Assembly (NCBI RefSeq): GCF_000368065.1
Contig: NZ_KB851200.1
Location: forward strand, 734,419 to 798,418
From: Acinetobacter seifertii
Lineage (GTDB): Bacteria > Pseudomonadota > Gammaproteobacteria > Pseudomonadales > Moraxellaceae
Reading direction: 5' to 3'
DNA length: 64,000 bases
Positions 35,961-46,073 of the stretch are shown piece after piece; position 1 is the first letter of the stretch, and every line of letters starts with the position of its first letter. Both the position numbers and the translations under genes were made by a program. The notes under the pieces are model-generated. The model saw only the letters and a list, made by a program, of their open reading frames with translations. It ran no database searches and was not told where the DNA came from.

Positions 35961-36680
35961 CTAATAATTCCAGACAATCAATTCGAGCTGTTGCGTATTT
36001 GAAGAGGGATCAATTTCTAAAATTTGTGCGTGATCTTCTTTCCAGTCACCGAGTACAATCCGTTGTTTATGCTGTACTTCATGAATAGCTGGACGATGAG
36101 TGTGTCCATGAATAAGTATGTCTATATCTTTTAGGGCGGAGAGCACGGCTTGTTCATTCACATCCATAATCTCATAACTTTTGTGTTGTTTGTCGGAATG
36201 ACTTCTTTTGCGGAAACCATTGACAAGTTTCGTGCGGAAACTTAGAGGTGTTCGACGTAAAAAAGCGACTAAAATGGGATTTCGAATAATTTTTTTAAAT
36301 CTTTGATAAGAAATATCATCCGTACATAACGCATCGCCATGTTCTAAACGGTATCGATGGCCTGCAATATTAAGATAATAAATATCGGGGAGTAATACAC
36401 CATTAAACTTATTCAGGAAAACCTGATTTAGAGCAAAGTCACGATTACCGACTTGAAAGTATACTCGATTACCTTTTTGATTAAATGCTTTTAAAGCTTC
36501 GACAATTTCATCGAGCCAAGGGGCTGAATAATCGTCACCAATCCAAGCGTTAAACCAGTCACCTAAAATGTAAAGCTGTGTTTGCTTATTTTGATAATGT
36601 ATCAACAAATCTAAAAACCCTCGAACGAGTCGAGGGTGTTCAGGTGACAAATGTAAATCTGAAATAAACAGATAGGTCAC
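35961..36680 (-). CDS. lpxH: UDP-2,3-diacylglucosamine diphosphatase LpxH
   Basis: Hydrolyses UDP-2,3-diacylglucosamine to lipid X and UMP in lipid A synthesis. The metallophosphatase motifs are all present: FISDLHLS, GDWFNAWIGDD, GNRDFAL, HGDALCTDD and HGHTHRPAIHE. IMDVNEQAVLSAL is shared with known LpxH. 239 residues is the normal length. The start codon is GTG 36680. It follows ppiB after 15 bases in the same direction, so the two are probably one operon. Confidence 0.93.
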   Translation of the reverse strand: MTYLFISDLHLSPEHPRLVRGFLDLLIHYQNKQTQLYILGDWFNAWIGDDYSAPWLDEIVEALKAFNQKGNRVYFQVGNRDFALNQVFLNKFNGVLLPDIYYLNIAGHRYRLEHGDALCTDDISYQRFKKIIRNPILVAFLRRTPLSFRTKLVNGFRKRSHSDKQHKSYEIMDVNEQAVLSALKDIDILIHGHTHRPAIHEVQHKQRIVLGDWKEDHAQILEIDPSSNTQQLELIVWNY

Positions 36681-36695
36681 AGCTTATTCCTAAAA

Positions 36696-37205
36696 TTATT
36701 CAGAAATAATTTTAGCAGATTCGATAACAACGTTTTCTAAAGGAACGTCAGCGTGATAACCACGGTTACCTGTACGTACACCTTTGATTGCTTCTACAAC
36801 GTCCATACCTTCAACCACTTTACCAAATACAGCATAACCCCAACCTTGAGCAGTTTTTGAAGTATGGTTCAAGAAAGAGTTATTTTTTACGTTAATGAAG
36901 AATTGTGCTGAAGCAGAGTGAGGCGCTTGAGTACGTGCCATAGCAATTGTACCAACATCATTGCTTAAGCCGTTGTCAGCTTCGTTTTCAATCGCATCGC
37001 GAGTTGCTTTTTCTTTGAAGTTTTCATCCATCCCGCCGCCTTGGATCATGAAACCATCAATGACACGGTGGAAAATAACGCCGTCATAAAAACCGTCACG
37101 TACGTATTCTAAAAAGTTTGCTACTGTTTTTGGTGCTTTTTCAGTATTTAGTTCAAGAACAATACGACCTTTATTGGTGTTTAATTCGACTTGAGGAAAA
37201 CTCAT
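36696..37205 (-). CDS. ppiB: Peptidyl-prolyl cis-trans isomerase B (cyclophilin)
   Basis: A cytoplasmic cyclophilin of 169 residues with no signal peptide. Visible motifs are [30 protein letters not shown] (Arg in FHRV), [17 protein letters not shown], and [19 protein letters not shown]. It speeds proline isomerisation during folding. ATG 37205 has a GGAG site. lpxH follows directly. Confidence 0.92.
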   Translation of the reverse strand: MSFPQVELNTNKGRIVLELNTEKAPKTVANFLEYVRDGFYDGVIFHRVIDGFMIQGGGMDENFKEKATRDAIENEADNGLSNDVGTIAMARTQAPHSASAQFFINVKNNSFLNHTSKTAQGWGYAVFGKVVEGMDVVEAIKGVRTGNRGYHADVPLENVVIESAKIISE

Positions 37206-37373
37206 TACATTAATCTCCTAAACATGGGCTTATGACCATGGGTTTTTTGGTTGAGAGAAGCATAAGCAAACTGTAAACTACAAGGCAAGTAAAAAACGTT
37301 AAAATCTTTGTGAAAAATGAAGATAGCGTTTATTTTTTCGAAATTTTACCTACAAAGAAGTGATTGATACACT

Positions 37374-39101
37374 ATGAAGCCTAATGATGTTGTCTCGAAC
37401 CTGCCAAACAACCCGACACCGAATACTCATGCCTCTGTCGATTCTGCGCAGCAAGAACAACAGGCTGGATTAGATTTTGTTCGCCAAGTCATTACTGATG
37501 ATTTGGCTGCCGGACGTGCAAAACAAATCGTAACGCGTTTTCCGCCAGAACCAAATGGTTATTTACATATTGGTCACGTAAAAGCAATCTGTCTAAACTT
37601 TGGTGTTGCTGAAGAGTTCAATGGCCTTTGTAATTTACGGTTTGACGACACAAACCCAGATGCAGAAGAACAAGAATATGTTGATGGTATTGCCAATGAC
37701 GTGAAATGGCTTGGTTTTAACTGGAATGGTGAGCCACGCTATGCATCGGGTTATTTTGATCAGCTTTATGCATGGGCAATTCAGTTAATTGAGCAAGGTG
37801 ATGCTTATGTTGATTTGCAATCTCCGGAAGAAATTAAGTTAAATCGCGGTAATTTTGTCGAACCTGGTAAAAACTCGCCATATCGTGATGCTTCTGTAGA
37901 AGAGAATCTTGCTCGCTTTGAACAGATGCGCAGCGGTGAACTCAAAGAAGGTGAAGCAGTTCTACGTGCCAAAATTGATATGGCAAGCCCGAACGTGCAT
38001 ATGCGTGACCCGATTTTGTATCGTGTTTTGCATTCAGAGCATCACCAAACTGGTGACAAATGGAAAATCTACCCAATGTATGATTATGCTCATCCATTGT
38101 CTGATGCAATTGAAGGAATCACTCATTCACTTTGCACATTGGAGTTCCAAGATCACCGTCCATTTTATGACTGGATTGTTGAAAAGGTTAAATCTAAATC
38201 TGTTCCACACCAATATGAATCTTCTCGTTTAAACGTAGACTATACGATTACCTCTAAACGTAAATTGCGTAAGCTGGTTGAAGGTGGTTATGTAAATGGT
38301 TGGGATGATCCACGTATGCCAACAGTTGTCGGTATGCGCCGTCGTGGCTTTACGCCAGAGGGCTTACGTGATTTCTGTAAACGTGTAGGTGTGTCTAAAA
38401 CTGACGGTATTGTTGATGTTGCAATGCTTGAGTTCTGCATTCGTCAATCTTTAGAAAATACTGCTGCGCGCGGCATGGCTGTTTTAAGCCCACTTAAAGT
38501 GACTTTGACCAATTTACCAGAAGATATGGATCTTACCCATGCTCGCCATCCTAATGTGGATATGGGTGACCGTGTAATTCCTTTAACCAAGGAAATCTAT
38601 ATTGACCGCAAAGACTTTGAAGAAGTACCTCCTAAAGGCTTTAAGCGCTTAACAACTGATGGTGAAGTGCGTTTACGCCATGCATACGTCATCAAGTGTG
38701 ATGAAGTTATTAAGGATGCAAATGGCGAAGTGGTTGAGTTGAAGTGTTCAATTGATCCTGAAACTTTAGGTAAGAACCCTGAAGGCCGTAAAGTAAAAGG
38801 CGTAATTCACTGGGTATCTGCGACAAAAGGTATTCCTGCTGAGGTGCGTATTTATGATCGTTTATTTACTGAAGCAGCGCCTGATGCAGATGATGACTTC
38901 TTGGCAAACCTTAATCCAGAATCGTTGAAAGTGGTACAGGCTGTGATTGAGCCTGCTTTAGCTCAAGCGAAACCAGAAGACCGTTTCCAATTTGAACGTG
39001 AAGGTTATTTTGTTGCTGATCAACATGATCACACTCCTGAAAAACCAGTCTTTAACCGCGTTCTTGATTTGAAGGACAGCTTCAAACCTGAGAAAAAATA
39101 A
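37374..39101 (+). CDS. glnS: Glutaminyl-tRNA synthetase
   Basis: A class I synthetase charging tRNA-Gln. The HIGH motif is in [16 protein letters not shown] (about residue 66-69). The KMSKS equivalent is [11 protein letters not shown], followed by [22 protein letters not shown]. An N-terminal extension of about 30 residues ([13 protein letters not shown]...) precedes [16 protein letters not shown]. The C-terminal half is the usual pair of beta-barrels for the anticodon. 575 residues is in the family range. Three 58-bp tandem repeats begin right at the stop codon. Confidence 0.95.
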   Translation: MKPNDVVSNLPNNPTPNTHASVDSAQQEQQAGLDFVRQVITDDLAAGRAKQIVTRFPPEPNGYLHIGHVKAICLNFGVAEEFNGLCNLRFDDTNPDAEEQEYVDGIANDVKWLGFNWNGEPRYASGYFDQLYAWAIQLIEQGDAYVDLQSPEEIKLNRGNFVEPGKNSPYRDASVEENLARFEQMRSGELKEGEAVLRAKIDMASPNVHMRDPILYRVLHSEHHQTGDKWKIYPMYDYAHPLSDAIEGITHSLCTLEFQDHRPFYDWIVEKVKSKSVPHQYESSRLNVDYTITSKRKLRKLVEGGYVNGWDDPRMPTVVGMRRRGFTPEGLRDFCKRVGVSKTDGIVDVAMLEFCIRQSLENTAARGMAVLSPLKVTLTNLPEDMDLTHARHPNVDMGDRVIPLTKEIYIDRKDFEEVPPKGFKRLTTDGEVRLRHAYVIKCDEVIKDANGEVVELKCSIDPETLGKNPEGRKVKGVIHWVSATKGIPAEVRIYDRLFTEAAPDADDDFLANLNPESLKVVQAVIEPALAQAKPEDRFQFEREGYFVADQHDHTPEKPVFNRVLDLKDSFKPEKK

Positions 39102-39273
39102 GAGATTAATTATCTCTTACTTTTTCGCAAGACGAACAACATGTTGTGAGTAGATAGCAGAGATTACTTATCTCTTATTTTTTCGCAAGACGAGCAACAT
39201 GTTGTGAGTAGAGAGCAGAGATTGCTTATCTCTTACTTTTTCACAAGACTATAAATATGTTGTGAGTAAATAG
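39101..39273 (+). repeat. Three 58-bp tandem repeats downstream of glnS
   Basis: Copies begin at 39101, 39159 and 39217, and the third is less well conserved. Each holds a 6-bp inverted repeat AGAGAT-N5-ATCTCT (loops TAATT, TACTT, TGCTT) and then a TTTTTCGCAAGACGA-like run. The first two hold a CAACATGTTG palindrome. No ORF explains them. The conserved arms with changing loops suggest selection for structure. Confidence 0.85.
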
Positions 39274-39281
39274 AAAATATT

Positions 39282-39313
39282 AAAAAAGCCCAACTATAAG
39301 GTTGGGCTTTTTT
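39282..39313 (+). terminator. Intrinsic terminator after the glnS repeats
   Basis: AAAAGCCCAAC/GTTGGGCTTTT with a 6-nt loop and a long T-run. The repeats are therefore part of the glnS transcript. Between here and 39648 I see only AT-rich sequence with no clear gene. Confidence 0.88.
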
Positions 39314-39648
39314 TCGGAGGTCTTCTCATCATAATATTCTTTTTCTTTATGATTTCGCTTCCTTGGCAAACAAGCTTAGGTAGGACTAATCACATAAAAA
39401 TAAAGAACTAATAATAGGAGAAGTATAGTTGAAAGCATTAAATAAGTATTAACCGTATTAAAGCTTTTAATAAACTTCCAGATATCCATAGTAAATCAGC
39501 GTATATTTTATGTTACAAATTAATAATACACTGAAATTTTTCTGAAATGTTTCTAAAAATAAAATATAAAGTTTTTTTGTTAAAAAAATAATCGTAAAAT
39601 ACCAAGTGTTAAAAAATAGTGATCATGAAACATTAGAAACCACTTCAT

Positions 39649-40371
39649 TTAAGTACTATAACCAATTCTTTTTAGGAATTTTTGAATTATTTCAAAAGCA
39701 GCATGTTCGAGGTTTTGAGCATATTTTTTATTTTCTTCACGAAGTTTCTGGATTGAAATATTGGCACTACGAAGTTCACATGTATGGCCAATAAGCCATT
39801 TTTCAAAATGTTCTTCAGTAGTTTCAATATGGAACTGCAACGCGAGAATATTATTACCAACTTCAAATGCCTGATTGGTATAAATATCTGAGCTAGCCAA
39901 AAGGGCAGCATTTTCAGGAAGATCGAAAGTATCACCATGCCAATGTAGGACATGAACATTATTAAGTAAAGGAGATAATACCTGATTAGGGCGTAAACTT
40001 AAGCTCAGTGGGCTCCAACCAATTTCTTTTTGATGACCGGCATATACTTTTGCACCAAGTGCATAAGCAATTAGCTGCGCACCTAAACAAATACCAAGTG
40101 TAGGTTTATCCGCTGCCAAGCGTTGTTTAAGCAAAGCAATTTCATCTTTTAAAAATGGATAATCTTCAGTTTCATAAACTCCGATTGGACCACCTAAAAT
40201 AATAGTTAATCCATCGTGTGCAAAAGCAGCAGTTAAATCATCTACACCCGCTTCAAAATAACGGACGCGGAAGCCAAGTTGATAAAAGACATCTTCTAAT
40301 GAACCTAAGTCTTCGAAAGCAAGATGCTGAATGGCATAAATAGTTTTTGGGAAGGCGTTTGTTGTGCTCAT
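39649..40371 (-). CDS. Class I glutamine amidotransferase-like protein
   Basis: 240 residues with the triad positions of a class I GATase: nucleophile Cys in TLGICLGAQLIAYALG, and His and Glu in ILALQFHIETTEEHFEKWL. It resembles the GuaA amidotransferase half or YfeJ/gamma-glutamyl hydrolase-like proteins, with no synthetase domain attached. It may hydrolyse a gamma-glutamyl compound. Its position next to the ethanolamine genes is suggestive, but they are separated by 165 bases. Confidence 0.78.
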   Translation of the reverse strand: MSTTNAFPKTIYAIQHLAFEDLGSLEDVFYQLGFRVRYFEAGVDDLTAAFAHDGLTIILGGPIGVYETEDYPFLKDEIALLKQRLAADKPTLGICLGAQLIAYALGAKVYAGHQKEIGWSPLSLSLRPNQVLSPLLNNVHVLHWHGDTFDLPENAALLASSDIYTNQAFEVGNNILALQFHIETTEEHFEKWLIGHTCELRSANISIQKLREENKKYAQNLEHAAFEIIQKFLKRIGYST

Positions 40372-40536
40372 ACAAATGATTCATAGAAGATCAATAGGTG
40401 GAGTATAGCGATAAATATAAAGAAGAAAATATCTGTATAAATCATCAATACCTGAAAATTGATATTTTTCGTTAAGATAATGTTGTTATGCAAACGATTA
40501 CCTATTTTGAGTGAATCTGTTTGCATATTCCATCTT

Positions 40537-41352
40537 TTAAAATAATAGCTTTTGAGTTGTCTCAAGGCCTATATCTGCAAGTTGATGTTCATCTTTTAAA
40601 TTAACGCCTGAAAAGCCAAGTTGTTTTGACTTTTTCATGAGTGCGATTAACCTTTGTACTGCAACAGGAATACTTAAGCCTGCTGAGCGGACATTGGAAA
40701 TACAATTACGTTTGGCGTCGAGGCAGCCTGAATATGCATTCCACGTGTAGTAAATTCCCATACTATCAGGAGAGCTTAAACCTGGGCGCTCACCAATGAG
40801 CATAACAAGCATGGATACTTTAAAGATTTCAGCAACCTCATCACCTAAAGCAACCCGACTGCCTGTTGCCAGTGCAATGGGTGCAAGAGTCCAGTTTTCT
40901 TGCTGAACTTGTTCACTTAGCGCGGTAATGAATGGAATAGCATTCGCTTCAATCGCTCTTGCTGAGAGTCCATCACCGACCACAATACAAACATCATATT
41001 GTTGCGGATTTTCTGCATACTTCTTAATTAAGGCTTCTTTTGATGGGTTTGAAAGCTGACGGCCTAAATCTGGACGTTTAAGATAGATTTCCTTACTAGG
41101 TGCGTTGCTGTGGACATGAAGACTTTGCAGCTGTCTTTGTGCTAATTGCTCAGATAAATAGGAAACATCCATATCTTGATAAACCGCATCTTTTGCTTGT
41201 GCATGCGACAACTGGAACTCAAGTAAGGCTTGTGTGGGGATGCTACAACCAGCACGGCCGAGAGCAATACGGGCATCAGTAAACTGTTTGAGTTTTTCCC
41301 ACTGGTCTTGATGAGTAGAAGATGGATATTGAATATTACGATTCAGTTTCAT
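40537..41352 (-). CDS. eutC: Ethanolamine ammonia-lyase small subunit
   Basis: The light chain of the adenosylcobalamin enzyme that turns ethanolamine into acetaldehyde and ammonia. 271 residues, including TDARIALGRAGCSIPTQALLEFQLSHAQAKDAV, VVGDGLSARAIEANA, VMLIGERPGLSSPDSMGIYYTWNAYSG and DAKRNCISNVRSAGLS, all characteristic of EutC. It lies 10 bases after eutB in the same operon. Confidence 0.94.
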   Translation of the reverse strand: MKLNRNIQYPSSTHQDQWEKLKQFTDARIALGRAGCSIPTQALLEFQLSHAQAKDAVYQDMDVSYLSEQLAQRQLQSLHVHSNAPSKEIYLKRPDLGRQLSNPSKEALIKKYAENPQQYDVCIVVGDGLSARAIEANAIPFITALSEQVQQENWTLAPIALATGSRVALGDEVAEIFKVSMLVMLIGERPGLSSPDSMGIYYTWNAYSGCLDAKRNCISNVRSAGLSIPVAVQRLIALMKKSKQLGFSGVNLKDEHQLADIGLETTQKLLF

Positions 41353-41362
41353 GGTGTTCTCC

Positions 41363-42748
41363 CTAGTTCATGAGCAGACGAGAGAATTGGTCAGGCATAT
41401 GGTCTGCCCAACAGATTTGAGAGTTTTGCTGTTTAAAGATACCTTGCTGTTCAAGCCAAGCTGAAAACTCAGGGGCGGGTTTTAAACCGAGGAGTTGTCT
41501 TAAATAGAGGGCATCATGGAATGAGGTCGTTTGATAGTTGAGCATGACATCATCCGAACCGGGAATTCCCATAATAAAGTTAATGCCCGCAGCACCAAAT
41601 AAAGTAAGGAGAACATCCATATCGTTTTGGTCTGCATCGGCATGGTTGGTGTAACAAATGTCGCAGCCCATTGGGACACCAAGCAACTTACCGCAAAAGT
41701 GGTCTTCTAGTCCCGCACGTATAATTTGTTTACCGTTAAAAAGATATTCCGGACCAATAAAGCCAACGACTGTATTCACTAAAAGTGGATTGTATTTACG
41801 GGCCACTGCATAAGTACGTGTTTCTAATGTTTGCTGATCAACGCCGTGGTGAGCATTGCTGGATAAAGCACTGCCTTGACCCGTTTCAAAATACATAACA
41901 TTTTGTCCAATGGTTCCGCGCTTGAGTGCGAGTGTGGCTTCATATCCTTCTTGTAGTAAATCGAGTGAAATTCCAAATCCTTCGTTTGCCAGTTGCGTCC
42001 CAGCGATTGATTGAAACATTAAATCAATTGGCACATTTTTTTCAGCCAGTTGAATGCCTGAGCTGATATGGGTAAGTACACAAGATTGTGTTGGAATTTG
42101 ATATTCCTGAATGACATGATCAAGTAATTTTAATAGTTCTGACAAATTATGGAGGTTATCTGTGGCGGGGTTAATGCCAATCACTGCATCACCATTGCCA
42201 TACATCAAACCATCTAAAATACTGGCAGAAATACCAAGCACATCATCGGTCGGGTGATTAGGTTGTAAGCGGGTAGAAAGATGGCCTTTTAGACCAATCG
42301 TGTTGCGAAATTGGGTGACCACTTCACATTTGCTGGCGACATAAATCAAATCTTGATTGCGCATAATTTTGCTGACAGCTGCTACCATTTCAGGAGTTAA
42401 ACCCGATGCTAATGCTTTTAAACTTTGGGCATTTGCTTCTTCTCCCAGTAACCAATTTCGAAAATCACCTACTGTAAAGTGTGAAATAGGGGCAAAGGCT
42501 GCCAGATCATGTTCATCAATAATTAGTCGTGTAATTTCATCGGTTTCGTAATCGACCACAAATTCATTTAAAAAGGTTTTAAGCGGTACATCGGCCAAAG
42601 TCATTTGTGCCGCAACATGTTCGGTTGCATCTCTGGCTGCTACACCTGCTAATTGATCGCCAGAACGTAACGGCGTTGCTTTTGCCATCAAGGTCTTCAA
42701 GTCAGCAAAGTGATACTGTTGATTGGCGACAATATTGCGATAACTCAT
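41363..42748 (-). CDS. eutB: Ethanolamine ammonia-lyase large subunit
   Basis: The catalytic chain, 461 residues. Conserved segments are GDQLAGVAARDATEHVAAQMTLADVPL, MRNQDLIYVASKCEVVTQFRNTIGLKGHLSTRLQPNHPTDD, GDAVIGINPATDN, FETGQGSALSSNAHHGVDQQT and GVPMGCDICYTNHADADQNDMDVLLTLFGAAGINFIMGIPGSDDVMLNYQTTSFHD. It needs cobalamin. No reactivase (eutA) and no shell genes are visible here. Confidence 0.95.
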   Translation of the reverse strand: MSYRNIVANQQYHFADLKTLMAKATPLRSGDQLAGVAARDATEHVAAQMTLADVPLKTFLNEFVVDYETDEITRLIIDEHDLAAFAPISHFTVGDFRNWLLGEEANAQSLKALASGLTPEMVAAVSKIMRNQDLIYVASKCEVVTQFRNTIGLKGHLSTRLQPNHPTDDVLGISASILDGLMYGNGDAVIGINPATDNLHNLSELLKLLDHVIQEYQIPTQSCVLTHISSGIQLAEKNVPIDLMFQSIAGTQLANEGFGISLDLLQEGYEATLALKRGTIGQNVMYFETGQGSALSSNAHHGVDQQTLETRTYAVARKYNPLLVNTVVGFIGPEYLFNGKQIIRAGLEDHFCGKLLGVPMGCDICYTNHADADQNDMDVLLTLFGAAGINFIMGIPGSDDVMLNYQTTSFHDALYLRQLLGLKPAPEFSAWLEQQGIFKQQNSQICWADHMPDQFSRLLMN

Positions 42749-42762
42749 AGTTGCATCCTTTT

Positions 42763-44199
42763 TTATAGTTCTTGTTCTGCGGCTTTAATATTTGCAAACT
42801 CTTCTTCTGGTGTACCTTTAACTAAATGATAACGGCTGTAGAATAAAAAGTAAGCAATAAATACGATATAAATAGCGGCAGCAATAAACCAAACTTTCGG
42901 ATTAACAACAAAGCCCGCAACTACAGCAGCGACTGCTAGAACTAAGGCAATAGTTGAAGTAACGATTCCCCCAGGAGTTTTATAAGGACGAGGCATGTCG
43001 GGTTTAGATAGTCTTAGTTTGATGTGGGACAAGAGAATCAACACATAAGAAATAGTTGCACCGAACACAGCAATTAAAATCAGTGAATCGCCTTCTTTGG
43101 TGAGTGAAAGCAAGAACCCGATAATACCCGGAATAATAATTGCCAGATAAGGCGCTTTATTTTTATTTGTTAAAGAGAGTGAGGTCGGTAAGTAACCAGC
43201 ACGAGAGAGTGCAAAAATTTGACGGGAATAGGCATAGATGATTGAAAAGAAACTCGCGATTAAACCTGCTAAACCGACAAAGTTTACGAAAGTCGCAAGC
43301 CAAGTGTTGGTGCCATAAACTTTAACCAGAGCATCTACGAGGGGAGCACCTGAGTTTTGCAAAGTACTTGCACCTGCTGCGCCCGCACCTAAGAATAAAA
43401 TGAGCATAGCAAACGCCGTTAATATGAGCATTGCACCAATTAAACCACGTGGGAGAGATTTGGCGGGATCTTTTGCTTCTTCGGCTGCTAATGGCACACC
43501 TTCAACTGCAAGGAAAAACCAGATTGCAAAGGGAACCGCTGCCCAGATACCTAAATAGCCATGAGGTAGAAAACTGCTTGCACCTACACCTGTACCAACT
43601 GGAATATCAAATAAATTTTGTGCATTAAAGTGTGGAATCATTGCTACAATAAATACAACCAGAGCAACAGCAGCGACAAGGGTAATTGCGAACATGATTT
43701 TTAAGGCTTCGCCGGCACCTTTCAGATGTATGCCCATAAAAATGGCGTAGCAGGCGAGGTAAATCATCCAGCCATTAATGCCAAATAAAGATTCACAATA
43801 ACCACCAATAAATACGGCAATCGCCGCAGGAGCAATTGCGTATTCAATTAAAATGGCTGTTCCTGTTAAATAACCCCCAAAAGGGCCAAAGGCAGCACGT
43901 GCAAAACTATAACCGCCACCTGCTGTCGGCATCATGGTGGACATTTCTGACATAGAAAGACATAGACATAGGTACATGATTGCAGCGAGGGCAGTGGCAA
44001 TAAACATACCCCCCCAGCCACCTTGGGCTATACCGAAGTTCCAGCCAGCAAAATCACCTGATATCACATAAGCTACGCCTAAACCAATCAGGAGTAACCA
44101 ACCAACCGTACCTTGTTTAAGTTGACGCTGAGCAAAATATTCTGCTGATGAGACTGCTGTACTTGAAGAAATGACGGAAGCTGTTTCTGGTTGATTCAT
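42763..44199 (-). CDS. eat: Ethanolamine permease (APC family)
   Basis: A 478-residue, 12-helix APC-superfamily transporter. VISGDFAGWNFGIAQGGWGGMFIATALAAIMYLCL near the start and ATAGGGYSFARAAFGPFGG-like PTAGGGYSFARAAFGP are typical of ethanolamine permease. It is the first gene of eat-eutB-eutC (14 and 10 base gaps) and supplies the substrate. Its promoter should lie in 44200-44327, downstream of the aldehyde dehydrogenase terminator. Confidence 0.92.
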   Translation of the reverse strand: MNQPETASVISSSTAVSSAEYFAQRQLKQGTVGWLLLIGLGVAYVISGDFAGWNFGIAQGGWGGMFIATALAAIMYLCLCLSMSEMSTMMPTAGGGYSFARAAFGPFGGYLTGTAILIEYAIAPAAIAVFIGGYCESLFGINGWMIYLACYAIFMGIHLKGAGEALKIMFAITLVAAVALVVFIVAMIPHFNAQNLFDIPVGTGVGASSFLPHGYLGIWAAVPFAIWFFLAVEGVPLAAEEAKDPAKSLPRGLIGAMLILTAFAMLILFLGAGAAGASTLQNSGAPLVDALVKVYGTNTWLATFVNFVGLAGLIASFFSIIYAYSRQIFALSRAGYLPTSLSLTNKNKAPYLAIIIPGIIGFLLSLTKEGDSLILIAVFGATISYVLILLSHIKLRLSKPDMPRPYKTPGGIVTSTIALVLAVAAVVAGFVVNPKVWFIAAAIYIVFIAYFLFYSRYHLVKGTPEEEFANIKAAEQEL

Positions 44200-44327
44200 A
44201 CAATACTCCTGCGAGTGGGTTTGTATGAATCAATGCAAAAGCAATGCCTAAATGAAGCACTTCAGAGAGTAGATGGAACTTTTTTATTCTAAAAGATAAA
44301 AATTCAAGCTTAACAATCGTAAATAAA

Positions 44328-44355
44328 GAAGCCAGCAATCTAAATTACTGGCTTC
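44328..44355 (-). terminator. Terminator of the aldehyde dehydrogenase gene (minus strand)
   Basis: The stem GAAGCCAG/CTGGCTTC, with a further partial match inside, is followed on the minus strand by TTTATTT. It separates the dehydrogenase from eat-eutBC. Confidence 0.75.
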
Positions 44356-44419
44356 CTATATAATTAGTCATCTTACTTCTTTGTAGTGTTGATAGTTTGG
44401 TATCAACTTGGTGCGAAAC

Positions 44420-45931
44420 TTAGAAGAAGCCCATTGGTTTAGTTGAATAACTCACCAACAAGTTTTTAGTTTGTTGATAATGATCTAGCATCATCTTATG
44501 GTTTTCACGGCCAATACCAGACTTCTTGTAACCGCCAAATGCAGCATGTGCAGGGTAGATGTTATAGCAGTTTGTCCAGACACGGCCCGCTTCAATAGCA
44601 CGACCAGCACGATAAGAAATGTGAGCTGAACGTGACCAAACACCTGCACCTAAACCATACATGGTGTCATTGGCAATTTTAATTGCATCGTCAAAGTCTT
44701 TAAATGTTGTCACAGCAAGTACAGGTCCAAAAATTTCTTCTTGGAAAACTTGCATGCTGTTGTGACCTTTAAAAATAGTCGGATCGACATAGTAACCATC
44801 GCCTACTTCTTTACGGCCGCTACCGCCAAGTAAGAGCTCTGCACCTTCTTCACGACCAGTGTTAATACAACGTAAGATTTTCTCTTGTTGTTGCAAAGAT
44901 GCTTGAGCACCAATCATCGTTTCAGTATCAAGTGGGTGACCAGTTTTAATACGTTTTACACGCTCGACAGCCATTTCTAAGAACTGATCAGCAATGCTTT
45001 CTTGTACTAAAGCACGAGAAGGACAAGTACATACTTCACCTTGGTTTAAGGCAAACATGGCAAAGCCTTCAAGCGTTTTTTCTAAGAAGTCATCTTCTTT
45101 ATCCATGATATCTTCAAAGAAAAGGTTTGGTGACTTACCGCCAAGTTCTAAGGTAACTGGAATAATATTTTCGGTCGCATATTGCATCACCATTTGTCCA
45201 GTTTGAGTTGAACCTGTGAATGCGATTTTTGCAATACGTGGGTTTGTCGCTAACGGGCGGCCGACTTCTGCACCGAAACCATTGACAATATTAAGGACAC
45301 CCGGCGGTAAAATGTCTTGAATGAGTTCAGCCACCAACAAAATACCTACTGGCGTTTGTTCAGCTGGCTTAATCACAACACAGTTACCAGCTGCTAAAGC
45401 AGGTGCAAGTTTCCATGCCGCCATTAAAATTGGGAAGTTCCATGGAATGATTTGACCAACGACACCTAGTGGTTCGTGGAAATGATACGCAATGGTATCT
45501 TCATCAATTTCAGAGATGCCACCTTCTTGAGCACGAATACATCCAGCGAAATAACGGAAATGGTCAATCGCAAGTGGAAGGTCGGCTGCTAAAGTTTCAC
45601 GCACTGCTTTACCGTTATCCCAAGTTTCTGCAACAGCAAGCATTTCAAGATTTGCTTCTAAACGATCAGCAATTTTTAAAAGGATATTTGAGCGTACCGT
45701 TGGTGATGCTTTATTCCATGTCGCTTTTGCTTTGTGCGCTGCATCAAGAGCGAGCTCAATATCTTCGGCACTAGAGCGTGGAATACGTGTAAAAGCTTTT
45801 CCGTCAACAGGAGATACATTGTCAAAATACGCACCCTTTACAGGTGCAACCCATTCACCGCCAATAAAATTTTCGTATTGTGATTTAAATTGAACTTTTG
45901 AGCCTGGTTGATTTGGATCGATATAGCGCAT
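44420..45931 (-). CDS. NAD-dependent aldehyde dehydrogenase (acetaldehyde type)
   Basis: The start is placed at ATG 45931 ([20 protein letters not shown]) with an AAGGA site. The upstream in-frame extension to 45970 is unlikely. The 503 residues contain the catalytic Cys in [15 protein letters not shown], the general base in [13 protein letters not shown], and [21 protein letters not shown]. This resembles the ExaC/AldB-type acetaldehyde dehydrogenases, which oxidise acetaldehyde to acetate. The neighbours eutBC and the alcohol dehydrogenase both give acetaldehyde. It is divergent from the GAF regulator gene, with 142 bases between. Confidence 0.92.
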   Translation of the reverse strand: MRYIDPNQPGSKVQFKSQYENFIGGEWVAPVKGAYFDNVSPVDGKAFTRIPRSSAEDIELALDAAHKAKATWNKASPTVRSNILLKIADRLEANLEMLAVAETWDNGKAVRETLAADLPLAIDHFRYFAGCIRAQEGGISEIDEDTIAYHFHEPLGVVGQIIPWNFPILMAAWKLAPALAAGNCVVIKPAEQTPVGILLVAELIQDILPPGVLNIVNGFGAEVGRPLATNPRIAKIAFTGSTQTGQMVMQYATENIIPVTLELGGKSPNLFFEDIMDKEDDFLEKTLEGFAMFALNQGEVCTCPSRALVQESIADQFLEMAVERVKRIKTGHPLDTETMIGAQASLQQQEKILRCINTGREEGAELLLGGSGRKEVGDGYYVDPTIFKGHNSMQVFQEEIFGPVLAVTTFKDFDDAIKIANDTMYGLGAGVWSRSAHISYRAGRAIEAGRVWTNCYNIYPAHAAFGGYKKSGIGRENHKMMLDHYQQTKNLLVSYSTKPMGFF

Positions 45932-46024
45932 ATAAATATTCCTTTGCTTTTTAGGACTAAAGACTAACAAGAACCCTGTCAGTAGGTACTTTCGTACTTT
46001 GTATAATTAGGATATAAAGAAGAA

Positions 46025-46041
46025 GGTTGGAGAAAGGTTGG
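46025..46041. promoter_or_regulatory. Candidate operator: GGTTGG-N5-GGTTGG
   Basis: Two identical GGTTGG hexamers (AAGGTTGGA in context) lie 11 bp apart between the aldehyde dehydrogenase and GAF regulator genes. They begin about 94 bp upstream of the dehydrogenase start and 33 bp upstream of the regulator start. A related repeat lies at the same distance before the iron alcohol dehydrogenase. The one-helical-turn spacing suggests a dimer binding site. Confidence 0.5.
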
Positions 46042-46073
46042 AATAGAAATGTGGATATATAAGGAATTTACAA

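Noticed and set aside
39101..39273. CRISPR array
   Set aside because: The units are contiguous 58-bp tandem repeats with no unique spacers, and no cas gene is nearby.
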